From Capitulum mitella (lineage: Eukaryota; Arthropoda; Thecostraca; Pollicipedomorpha; Pollicipedidae): a DNA stretch of 64,000 nt. The stretch spans positions 29,002,923 to 29,066,922 of the forward strand of contig CP099847.1 of NCBI GenBank assembly GCA_030062745.1, in the 5' to 3' direction. Numbering within the stretch: the first letter of the stretch is position 1; every line of letters begins with the position of its first letter. A program made the position numbers and the translations under genes. Of the stretch, positions 1-11,286 are shown one piece after another. A model generated the notes under the pieces. That model made no database searches. It saw only the letters and a program-made list of their open reading frames with translations, and was not told the DNA's origin.

Positions 1-2680
1 TGCTGTTTTTTTGGCATAATGGGATTGTATAGATCTTTCGCCTCAGGCATTCCACGCAGGCGGCTAGTTTCCATACATCTGACTGCGTTAACGCGGCTGC
101 GAGTAATCAAAGAAGGAACGAACTCGTGTTTCTGGCCTTTAAAGACAATTGTGTTACCGAAAAGACATTTTGCGTAGTCGCCAGTTGCCATGAAGGAACA
201 AAATAGACGTCCACTTACCAGTCACATAAAACACGTTCTCATGAGTCTTTATGTATGAAACATACGTTACGTAGCGAAGAAAACAGGAACACTAAACGTT
301 ACACCACCAACGGCGTGCCATTACTCTCACGGCACGTTCTTTCCACGGCAAAGGAGATGAGAACATCTGGCTGTTCTAAGAAAATGAGGCAGACACGCAG
401 AGCACGGAATCCATTTGAACCTTCCAAGTTAAGCAAAAGAGGCACATCCTAAGAAGCAGCCGTCTAGCAACAGGCTCGAAACAGTTCTCTATTTCCATAC
501 CGTCTTGACCTTCACCGTCTGGCGGGCGCCGATTCTGGCTGGCCGCTCTGCTGCGGGGCCAGAAAAGTGACCAGATGGGCGCAGACTGACCGACCTCGGC
601 AAGCGGACCGGCCCGCAAGTCGCCTGCGACCGACTCCAGCTGCCGCTACCCAGCGAGGAAAGCCGTAAGATCACAGCCGACTTTGCATGCCATAGGACTC
701 ACAGCGCATAACACATGGAGCAAAGTGGCTGTGCTTCGCCAACGATACAAGTTGCGACGGATATACCTAAGAGGCGTCTCGGCCCCGCTGTTGTCAACAG
801 CGTCCGGATCGGAGGCAGCAGACTGCAGAAAACTGGGGCGCCTGGTCAGCAGCAGCGTATGCCGGACTTCGGAAACGAACCATTTTTTCATCCAGGAGGG
901 GGCACAACTGATGGCTTGCAACAGGTCCCTCCACCAGGCGACGTTTTTTGAGCCTCTGTGTCTCCATTTTTTCCGCTTTGACCAGTTGAAAACCACTGTC
1001 GAGTGCTTTACGAACGACCACCGGCGACTGGAAACATGAACTCCAGATCCAATGACCCTGCTGCAGCCATCCCACGAGACCCTCTTTCGGTGGGCCATCC
1101 AGTACGTTGCTATTCGAGGATCGGGACGCCACATAAACACAGAGGCCAGACAGGCCCGAGGCGACAGATGGCTTCCCGCGAGTGGCGAAATTCAAGACGT
1201 TGACGTTAAATGGGGTGTGCACGTTGCGAAAGGCAGTGCAGTGTACGACCACGCTGACGCCAGTAATACCGCACGGTTCGTCGTCCGATAACGCACGCAA
1301 ACACTCGGGAGACTGGGGAACCGCAGCAATCCGAGGTCGTGCCGTGTGAGTCGTCCCGAGTTCCATCATTGCCCTGGGATTAGACAGTCGCGAATGCTAA
1401 ACTTGCCGTTCACTAGACACTAACCCACCGCAAAATACGTCAAGCTGACCACCCACTCGCCCTCATCAACCACATTGGTGGCCTGCCCACCTGTCCCGTC
1501 CCGCAGCCCGCCGCGCACATTAATGCGCCCATTAATGATGCATCGAGGCCAGGCCCGTTGAGTGCTCCTTGCGTCCTGGGCGTTGGCCTTCGTCGCCCGC
1601 AGTGCAGGCGGTGCTGGCACGAGGGACGCCAACTCGACCGGAGCCGACAGCTGATAACCGCCCAGCCCAGTGACCCGGTCCACGTGCCCCAGACTAAACA
1701 CGGGCACTCGCGGTGTGGGAGGGGCATTGACAAATCGTGTGTCGTAACCGGCGACGGCTGGGTTCCTGGCGCTGCGCAGAAGTGACAGCAGAGGGGCGGC
1801 TTTGGCTCGAGTGTCAAGACGGCAATCGCTGAGGAATGTGATGCTGCGCAGTCTCTGGAGATGACGTAATGGCAGTGGCGTTTGCATCAGGAAGGAATCT
1901 AGGTAGTCACGAGGTGGGTGTCCATCGTGGATACATTTACGCTGATAAAATCGGTGTATTGACGAGAACGACCAATGACCGACTTCGTGTGAATGTATCC
2001 TGTATCAGGCAGGCTGAAAAGGTAACTCGTGACACAACCAGAAGCAACTGCAAAGTTGAGAAGTTATTATTTTTTACCAGACATTCAGAATAATGACTGC
2101 GACGTATGGTGTAAATTTGTATTTTGTCTGGAACGTAAAAAACGACGCTCGAAAGAACATTTATACAAGTGAAACCTGAAAGATTGTAAACGCAGAAATG
2201 GTGCTGAGGGTCTGAAAATATTAAATAGCGGCCAGAATCTCGTCCGAGGTTTCGCCTTGCTTTAACTGACATTTGATTCTTTTACTTCATAACTCAGACA
2301 ACCTAAATGGCGCTGCTGTTTCTGATATCTCATTTGTTCCATTTACGTCTGCTTTCACACCGCCTTCCTACGAATTCCGAATGACATCCATTAGATCAGA
2401 CTAACATTTAAGCTATTTACCTCTCAAATGCAATTCGCACTGACTTTTTTAATACTGTAAAGGGTTTAAGCCTAGCCTTGACAGTGATTAGATGTGAGAC
2501 ATTTCCCATCTTTTGCTGATCAAAGAAGAGCAATTCAAATGCTATGTGTAAATTACCTTCAGACAAGCAAGCAGGCGTCTATAATTCTGGCTTTTATCGG
2601 TATGACTGCGTTCGTTTGCTTCGCTCACTAACACTGTTTGAGTATCCCGAGCAATGCAAAAATGTTGGTGTGCGATTTGT
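1..2680. other. No recognised gene; two uncharacterised minus-strand open frames
   Basis: I see no known family here. Two moderately long minus-strand open frames exist: about 794-1369 (191 aa) and 1420-1887 (155 aa). The second lies in GC-rich DNA and has a globular-looking composition (a stretch around TRFVNAPPTPRVPVFSLGHV), so it could be an exon or a decayed mobile-element gene. Neither has a clear start context, splice sites or a motif I can name. From about 1900 to 2680 the DNA is AT-richer and I see nothing in it. Confidence 0.25.
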
Positions 2681-2780
2681 TGCAAATTAAAGAAGAACAT
2701 AATCTGGGACGCACAGCCACTTGCGGTCAGGCGTCTGGTGTTTAATCCACACCATAGGAATCACTGACCGCGAGCTGAAG

Positions 2781-2852
2781 GCGCTGAAATTCGACCCCAC
2801 AACCATGCGGTCAAAAGCCCGAGCCCGTATCCACTGAGCCAACGAGGGCAAC
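2781..2852 (-). repeat. tRNA-derived SINE-like promoter head
   Basis: Read on the minus strand, this stretch has an A-box-like TGGCTCAGTGGA and, about 40 bases on, a B-box-like GGGTCGAATTTC. That is the internal RNA polymerase III promoter layout of a tRNA. The acceptor stem does not pair and the T-arm is altered, so this is not a working tRNA gene. The most likely identity is the head of a tRNA-derived SINE, with the GC-rich DNA up to about 2990 as its flank or part of it. Only one such copy was noticed in the window. Confidence 0.4.
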
Positions 2853-2994
2853 AGTTTCGCCGTCTGGAGCCGGCCGGGAGCGGGATGGCGTGACTCTGAC
2901 CCTGGCACCGCACGAGGCACTCGGCTGCCCTTCCGGCGAGTGGACGGCGCGGCCTTACAAGGGCGAACTCAGGAATGCCCACGCAGAGATCATG

Positions 2995-4069
2995 TTCCCT
3001 ACAGCAACGTATAAAGAGAAGTCTGAAGAAATTTACTTCGACACTCCGTACAACTAATATTTACATCAAGAGCGTTTTTATGTTAAACACACTAAACAAA
3101 AGACATGGTCTTTCAGATCATAAACAATCTTCACGTGGCCTAACCTTCAAAGCCACGCCAAGTAAGGAGAGACATGCAAAACTCAGTACTTCGAGCTTGT
3201 ATTTTTCTCTGCCACACCCCATTAGCACCGACATAGAGTGAGCCGCATGACATAGGTGTTACGCGGTACAGTCTAAGCCAACGTCGGCTTGCCCTTGCGG
3301 CGTCAATGAAGGTTCCGCCGATGCCAAGAATACTGTCGGAACCATGGACATACCATATCCCATGTTTCTAACTATCGAAGAATGAAACCTGGCATGCTAT
3401 GTGAAAAGAAAGGCGCAGCAGCTTATACGTGTTTACGGTGACAGTGTGTTGTTCTCCAAGAGGAAGCATGACCATTGAGCTTTTTTCGGAACCACTTCGA
3501 TGCGCGGGCATGTGTACCTAAGACGTGCACCGCGTTACCCACAGCCTTGGTCTAAGATGGATCAGCGCCTCACAGGGCCAGTTATTTCCGCTTCCTTCTT
3601 CCGTGTTCGCTTAGAAAACAGAAGGCCCCTTAACAAATAAACTTACGACAGCCCACCGGCTTAACGTTCAGCTGACGAACACAGCCAGTTGCAGTACCAG
3701 CTGAAGCGGCCCAGAGGCCAAGCACGTTTACATCGGCGCGCTTTGATCCGAGTCAGCACGCAGAAGCCTGGTCCTCTGGCACCGCAGCAACGCCGGCGTG
3801 CCCTTGGCGTCCCGGGTTGCCAGGGCCTCCCGGCCGGGGGCCCCGCCGGGTATCTGGCGTCGCCCTGGCAACGCGCGGCGCCTCGCTGCAAGCTGTGTAA
3901 ACAGAGCGTGGTTCCCGTGACTCCCGCTGGAATGTCCGGGCTGGAAAACGGGTCACGCTCGTGGCGGCGTGCCCGGGTGGCATGTGCACTCTGACGAAGT
4001 GTTGGGCAACAGTGAATGTTGACTGTATATGTCACCTCAAGGCTAGAGTCTCAAATTTGTGTTCAAGCT
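2995..4069. other. Intergenic stretch; GC-rich patch with an 11-bp inverted repeat
   Basis: No gene is recognised. The patch at about 3690-3990 is GC- and CpG-rich. Inside it GTTGCCAGGGC (3816-3826) is followed by its exact reverse complement GCCCTGGCAAC (3862-3872). The two halves resemble the half-sites bound by RFX factors (GTTGCC / GGCAAC), but the spacer of about 35 bases is far longer than a normal X-box, so a GC-rich hairpin is an equally good reading. Confidence 0.3.
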
Positions 4070-4073
4070 TTAA

Positions 4074-5123
4074 CTCTGTTCCCGTATGGGGGAGGAAGGG
4101 TTACTCCAGAGGTCCCGTCCTGTCTTTCCTCGTCATTTCCAGTTTTTTTACATCATCTTTACAAAACTTTGTCACTTCTCCGATTTGTCCGTTGTACGTA
4201 TTTGGTAAAATTGCCATGATTTTATTTTCCCCAGGGGCGGAGCCAGGCCGCGTTTTTTGGAGGCACCTCATGCCGTTTTTGGTATTGTCAAAGGTATCGA
4301 AAAATGGTTGCCAAAAATAGTTTTAAGGCCGAACTTGTAACCTTACACGTAAAGGTAAATAACTGGGTAAATATGTTGGCCTGAGGTCAGTTTACAAGGT
4401 CAGGTCAAAGTCAAAGGCTAAAACTTGGTTTTATTTAAATATTTTGATGCTAATCTCTAAAATACAAATCTGATATATGTGTAGCTTAGCACAGTGTTTG
4501 CTATTTGCTTTTCAATTTTCAGGTCGATGTCAGGTGGGAACAAGGAGCTGTGATCTAAAACGTCCGCGCACGTACCCTACGTATCTCAAGGCATTCATAA
4601 ACAAGAATCTTAAAAAAGTCCATTCAAGTGGTTGGAAACGCTTTCAAACACTGTGAAATGGCCTCAAGGCCATTTTACGTGACGCTGACGTCATCTGAGG
4701 TCGCTTGAGTTCAAAGATCGTAAGCTGACCCGATGAACCCGCGACTATAACAGGTCCCCTTTTTCATGCCACTGGCGCTGCCTTTGCCAACATTGTACGA
4801 GCAATGCCGTACCATTTATTCTTCTGAAGAATTGAATGACTAGTGAAAATTTAGGAAAATACTTGAAACTTTTATACTTATTTAGTTTTCAAAAAATGTT
4901 CCTCCCATTTTCCAGTCCCTGTGAAAGACTATGAGCTTCCTCAAAATTTTAAAGGTACTGGCCAAAGGAAAAGTCCCATAATCTCGATTCATGCCCATTG
5001 CATCAAAATTGATCAATTAACATCGGAGTTACAGCCAGTCAAAATACTCCGTCACTGGCTTTTTTTCTTTTCTGTGTACACGCCTTACAAAATTCTCAAT
5101 TTTTTTTTTGGAGGGGGGGGCCG
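4074..5123 (+). mobile_element. Degenerate copy A of the 1.2-kb TTAA (piggyBac-type) element
   Basis: A TTAA at 4070-4073 is followed by CTCTGTTCCCG, a decayed form of the family end CCCTATTCCCGG. The inside then follows the family in order: the CAGGGGCGGAGCCAGGC stretch near 4234, GGAGGCACCTCA, a run of AGGTCA/AAGTCA half-sites near 4385-4420, and the CTCAAAATTTT stretch near 4937. The right end is lost near 5100-5123 in a poly-T/poly-G tract. It has no coding capacity. It is the most diverged of the four copies seen. Confidence 0.65.
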
Positions 5124-5129
5124 ACTAGC

Positions 5130-6800
5130 GTTATGGGAACAGGGTCAAGAACATGGTCAGCAGCAGGGGCGGATCCAGGTGATGCTGGCCCAGGCCGACA
5201 AAACAGTGGATTGTCAGACTGAAAATCATTTGATGATATTTGTAGACCAACCATTTGGCGTCCCAAAGTCATTTTTTTCTCACCTGGGACGTTTGGTTGG
5301 ATTCGTCCCTGAACAGCGTTTATTCGTGAACGGAAGGCCAATGCCACGGGCTCAGATCCATGGTATCTGCTAAACGAAGATGCTAGGACTTTCAGCAGGA
5401 TGACTTCGAGCAGATAACGACTGTTATGGAATGAAAAGAACATGCCAGAGGGGCACATCAATGTTGCAAACGCATTTGGATTCCTCTAAATCTATACCGT
5501 TACACTAAATGCCTGAGTGATGCATTCAGTTGACCAACTTTTTTAAGTGCACCCCTGGCTTCAGCATGAGTATGGACCAGAGACCTGTAGGCTCTACCCG
5601 CTGGCACCTCTCCAGACAGCGACCCTGTAGATGACGGGCGACATGTACCAAGGATTCCACGGATACCACGGACACCACCAAATACCACGGAACAGATGTT
5701 CTCAACTGGATCTGCCAGGCGACCCACATTGTTACGGCGCCAAAGGTGTCCGGGCTGGACGCAAGTTCCTCTTCCGGGTGTTATGGTCTGACACGTGCTG
5801 TCGGTCGGATGGCTTCGGTCGGTGTCGATTTCATCACTACCTGCTGCGAGACAGACAGGCATGAAACCCGATCGGTGGCGCAGCGGACGCCAAGCTCGCG
5901 AGCCTCGTCAGCAGCACATCATTGGTACGTTCGGTTAAAAATATACGAATTGCGAGACTACCTTAACCCGCGACCACCGTTGGAGGGGGGGGGGATCAGA
6001 GGTTAATTTTTCACAACCTGCGATGAGAAAGCGCCACCTATCGACTGCCGGTGAATCGCTTAGATCGGAATAGTAGTGCTTGATTGCGAGGAGCGGTCGA
6101 TTTTATCCGGCCCCACGTCGTTTGCGAGTGCCGGAATGCCTCAGGCGATGCCGGGTTAATACGCCGAAACACACAAGTTAAATGCTTGCGTTAAGTTATT
6201 TGCAGGCGCTGTGGTACATCTCTCCCCGATGTCTGCCTTTAAACATGGGTGGCAGCGACCTCGACGGCGACAAAATGATGACCTTTCCGGGAACACGAGT
6301 CGCTCCGCCAGCACTGCTGGCAAAGAGGGCGGCCCGGGACGGCGAAAATGATAACTGCAACAGGAAGCGGCTGTTTTCCAAGTTTGCGAAGTTTCTGTTG
6401 AGCAGTGTCTTCGTGCTTTCTAATGCATGCATTAAATGGATTGGTTGAATTAATCAGATTGGCCAAATAAAAATGTGTGTATTTTCTGTTAACCCGAACA
6501 CGATGAATTGGTAAGTTTTAGAATCAGGATCAGTGCTGTGGTAAGCTCGTTACCGAGGCCTGACCCGCCAATTTTCCCCGGGCACTGAACTAGACGACGC
6601 TGGAGGATCATTGATGTGTCGCGCAATTCCACTTACAGGGCCGCCCTGTGGCCGATAGACCTCCGTATGATATGCAATGGTATATCTACAATATATCTAC
6701 AATGATGATATATATCTAGTGATGCATACAGTCATAAATCTCCTTATGACATTCAGATGTATTATGCTTTGAGTGATACATACCCAGGCTATCCGGCATA
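5130..6800. other. No recognised gene
   Basis: A hAT-like terminal motif (CAGGGGCGGATCCAGG) starts near 5164 but I could not find its partner end. The minus-strand open frame 5500-5862 (120 aa) matches nothing I know. The rest is unremarkable apart from short TATATC runs near 6680-6720. Confidence 0.3.
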
Positions 6801-8273
6801 TTGGTAATTTGACCCATTGGGACCACGGAATACATCGCAAAAAGTTGTAAAATCTTGTCTTGATGTGTCTGGATGATGTTCGATAAGTGATTCTGCAAAT
6901 GAATATTTTTACGTTTCCTGCGTGGCGTTTTTTTGCGGTTTGAGCTATGCCATTACCAATTGAACCTCCGCAACGCTTGGCTATGGGCCACACATTTCCT
7001 GGTCCCGGACTGCGTGGAAAACGGAAAAAGCTGTCTTAGATAGCATGTGCGGTGGAGCCTGAATGTACATGTCGTCAACAGTGCTGATTATATGCATTTT
7101 ACAAACGCCAGAGTTGAAAAGAGCAAATTTGTTAAGGGCTTTTAACAAAATGGGATTGCTAACCACAAGCGTATCACGGCATTCTTCCTTGCGCTTTCTC
7201 TTTAGGCAATCCTTTTGGCATTCACCATGCGTAGAGTTCGTCTTTTTTGTTCTAAGACCGCACATCTGTGAGGAAATAAAAAGAAGAAATGGCTGCAATC
7301 GTCGGACAAAAACACGGAGAAAACTTCGTTGTAAATGTCCGCCCTTCCCGCCATCTGCTGACGGGGGCGAGGAGGGTTCTTGGAGAGGCTGGAAAAGAAG
7401 ATGAACAGTCTCCGCGCGGCCAAGCCCCAATTAATCCACCTTGGTCTTACATATTTCTGCTCTTTATGGCTCATCGGGGATGGAAAGAACGCTACACGCA
7501 AGAACAGCTCGTCAAACTCGGGATGCGGAAGATGACTTTGCAGCATAGCATGCGTGAGGGAGACAGCTCTTTGAAAGTATGACAGCTCCCTTTAAGCTCG
7601 GCAGTTCCGCCCAATTGGCCGATGGACTTCCAACACAAGCTCAGGAAGAAGGTGATCAAAGAATCGCTGGCAGTGTGCATCAAATATCACCATTCCCCCC
7701 CAACACTTAATATCCTGATTAGGACTTAGCCGATCGTCTAATTGCAATAACAATGGTGTCGCGCCGAGGCTGCCACCTAGTGAGCGTAGCGGGAACCACC
7801 TGGAGCATGTTGGAACCAGGGTGGAGCCTGTGGCCCATTTCTGTTCTGATATCATGGGGAGGCGGGTAGACTTCTCAGATCATTTCCTAACTTTCTCTTG
7901 TCTATTTAAAGCCTGAGGGTGTTTAAATGGCAGAACATTTGCGGTCAAACCTGCGCTTCCGATTTAGCCGTTCTCCTCTGTCTTCGCTTCCGGTTTAGCC
8001 AGGTCTCGTCACTTCGTATGCCCTCCTAGAAAACATCAGCCACATTCTCAACCTCACGTAAGTATTTCCGAGTTATGCTAGCAGCAGTATGGCACATAGT
8101 TATCTTGTGGTTATCTTAGCCATCCATTTTTTTCTAAAACGACGTAAATCCTCCGTGGTCGAGTAGCATTACAAACTTCCCAAACAAACTGGATGGCACA
8201 CCACCACCGTGTCACGTGGCTCCTAACGCTGACGTGTTCTGACCTCGTAGAAATCGACTGGGCCTCGTGAAAA

Positions 8274-10379
8274 TCATGCATCGAGCCCCAAGTCCTTGGC
8301 GACACCTTCAGCCAGTACGTGCATCATGTACTGCTTGTTGCGGTGGTAGTTGTCGATGGCCACGTCCCTGACCTCCTCCCAGGCGTAGAGGTCGCGGTAG
8401 ATGGGGCGCACGTACTTCAGGCGGCCCTGCGAGTTGACCATGTCCAGTGCGGCCGGCACCTGCTCCCTCCACCGGCCGGCCAAGCACATCCGCACCCAGC
8501 GGAAGCGGATCTCGGCGTTGCGGCGCGCGCTCATGCCGTACAGCTCCTCCATCTTCTTCAGCTTGGCCACGGAGAGCGGCTTCTCCTCGAGCAGCTGGGC
8601 GAGGAACTCGATGACCTGTTTGGACGACAGCGTGTCCAGGTCGCCGGCGGACAGCGGACAGGGCTGGGTTTCGTCCCAGTCGACCCAGCGCTGGCGCAGC
8701 GCGCTGCTCGCGTCCGTCAGCGTCGTGTCGAACGTCGGCTCGTACGGCGGCATGCCGGGCGTGCTGAACCACGCCGTCCAGTTCACGCTGGCGAACACGC
8801 CGGCCTCCGCCTGGTCGGGGAAGAAGTCGGCCAGAAACGCGCGGAAGTCGCCACTGTCCAGCGACCGCAGCCGGAACTCGGCAATGTACGCCTTGACGAA
8901 CGGCTCGAACTTGTCCCGGCCGCCGACCAGCTGCTCCAAGTACCAGAGCAGCGTGTGGCCCTTCTCGTACGGCACCGCTGAGAAGGCGTCGTCCGGGTGC
9001 ACGCCGTCCAGTCGCGGCACGAGGCAGGTGAGAGCGTTGTCGTCGCCGCGCGTGCGGATCGCATCTCGGAGGTCCTTCCAGCCGACGGCGGCCGACTGGT
9101 GCCGCGACGGTTTGCCGGACAGCCGGCCCACGATCTTGCGCTCCAGGAAGCGGGTGAAGCCCTCGTTGAGCCAGAAGTGCTCCCAGTTGCGGTTGGTGAC
9201 CAGGTTGCCGGTCCAGCTGTGCGCGATCTCGTGCGCCACCACGTCGGCCAGCGACCGGTCGCCGGCCAGCAGCGTGGGCGTGACGAACGTCAGGCACGGG
9301 TTCTCCATGCCTCCAAACGGGAAGCTGGGCGGAGCGACCAGCAGATCGTACACGCCCCAGACGTACGGGCCGCATAGCTCCTCGGCCGTCGCCAGCATGC
9401 GCTCCGTGTCGGCGAACTCGTACGCAGCCGCGTCCACCGTCTCCTGGCTCGGCCCAGACAGTCGAGCGCGGCCCCAGGGGGCGCGACTCGAGATCGCCGA
9501 CGGCCAGCGCGATCAGGTACGACGGCACGGGCACCGGCTGCCGGAACCGGAACGTGGCCGCACGGCCGCCGTCGGTCGGCTCGCGGCCCTCGCGCAGTCC
9601 CGACATGAGCGCCGTCAACGCGGCCGGCACCGTCACCTCGGCCGAATACGGAAACTTGACTGCCGGCGAGTCCTGCAGCGGCGCCATCGAGCGGCACGAG
9701 ATAGCATGGCACTGCGAGAACACGAAGGGCTGTCGGCGGCCGGCCGTCTGCGCCGGCTCCAGCCAGGCGAGCGCTGTGCAGTTGGGCCGCGTCCGATACT
9801 GCACGGCCAGCCGCGCCACGTCGCCGGCCGGCAGCCGCACGGTCAGCGGACGGCCGAACGCGGGGTCCACGGCACCCTCGACCCAGTCGAGCGGCGCGCC
9901 CGTGGTCAGGTCTGTGACGCTGGACACGTGAAGGTCGCGCGTGTCCAGCACCACGTGCGTGGCGGCCGGATCTACGCGCTCCACGGTCAGCTCGGCCGAG
10001 CCGGCCAACACCTTCTGCTCAAAATCCACGCGGAGTCTGAGGTGGAGCGCGGTCATCACGACCTCTTCCGGGCGGGCGAAGGAGTTGGGGTCACCCGGAG
10101 ACCACTTGGCGTCTCTGTAAAACAGATTCAATGTCATTACATCATCTCTTATGCCAGCAACATCAAAAACATTGCGGTTGTGTCCATAGCGCACGAGTAT
10201 TTGCTTAAGAGTACTGAAGAGTAGTTTTTTTATTTTCCAACGACGATGCAGCTAAAACAACATTCAGTTCCCGTTTACAACGCACGGAGCAAGGATGACG
10301 GACCTCACCTTGACTCGACCGCGACCTCATCAGCGGCCGAGACGACCACAGTCAGCAGGCAGACGAACGTGACTCTCAT
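8274..10379 (-). pseudogene. Leukotriene A4 hydrolase-like aminopeptidase, copy 1, frameshifted
   Basis: This is an M1-family zinc metallopeptidase of the LTA4H type. It has two exons: 10309-10379 codes for a signal peptide (starts MRVTFVCLLT), and 8274-10114 codes for the rest. The intron has GTGAGG at its donor and TTTTACAG at its acceptor, and the splice is in frame through a shared Arg codon. Present are GGMEN, the zinc site HEIAH followed 18 residues later by Glu, and VPYEKG. Compared with copy 2 there is one extra base at about 9445, between the STVWAEP segment and the VDAAAYEF segment, so everything downstream is out of frame. The polyadenylation signal found below copy 2 is not seen here. 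It is either a recent pseudogene or a single-base assembly error, because the frame after the shift (8274-9437) stays fully open. Human LTA4H has many introns; this layout is nearly intronless. Confidence 0.85.
9445..9445 (-). other. One-base insertion causing the frameshift in LTA4H copy 1
   Basis: On the plus strand copy 1 reads CCGTCTCCTGGCTCGG where copy 2 (about 21123-21137) reads CCGTCTCCGGCTCGG. The extra T breaks the frame between residues matching 230 and 232 of the catalytic exon. Confidence 0.85.
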
Positions 10380-11286
10380 CTTCAACCTCCACGACGGGAT
10401 GCTGACCCGAGCAGCCGTGGCGGAACTGAAACAGACCAGACAACGGTCGGCCACACAGGACGGACTGGCCATACGCCGCCGTGTCACCACACGTGCGGCA
10501 GCGTCGAGACGTTCTTATTATTTCATTTCTTCTTTGCCATTGGGTTGGTTGGTTGGTTGGTTATTGGGGCTTAGGGGCGCACCGACTGCAGGGTCATTCG
10601 GCGCCCATTTGCCATTGGGGTCCTGGGGCGGGTGAACAACGTTCGTGTTGATATCCGTGACACGGTCTCTGAAACGTGTTAACTCGCATGCAGCCAACAT
10701 CCCCCGGCTCACGACGCAACGATGCATAAGGCCGATTGACAATGTTTCACTTTGTAACTGCTGTTGGTGGATAATTAGAAAATGATTAGGGATGCGTTTG
10801 CCAACTATTGGGTCGTGTGAATGTTTGTGGGTCGTCGACCAATGCCCATGAAGACCTATACCACACGCTGATGCAGCGTTGCATTATGTTTTAGGAATCA
10901 ATATGCACTTTGGCAAATGACGTCTGCATGCATCTTGACGCATTTTTACGTTGCTTTTTTCAATGAAGATAAAGGTACGTCTTGCAACGTAAAATGAAAG
11001 ATGTGGAAGTTTAAAGGACACTTGTACCAACCTAAGTAAGCAAAGAAAAAGCTTCCAAGGCCAACAGTCTATATGGTTTGAATGTGGAGCTAGCAGCTGA
11101 CGACAGTTACCTGAAGCAAAATTTTATAACACTTCAGGTTCATCCTCCGACTAACTACAAAGACCTGATTCAGTCCCGACGCATAGCCGTTCCGCACAGA
11201 ACTGTAGATAAGTTCTCGACGCCACATTGGCTGGATCCGACGTTATGCTTGTGTGTTTGCGAAACAGATCCGGGCACAAGATGACT

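Noticed and set aside
8319..10224. Long plus-strand open frames opposite the LTA4H genes (up to 607 aa; also 20005-21816)
   Set aside because: They are mirror frames of GC-rich coding DNA; the minus strand has the full M1 protease signature and splice sites.
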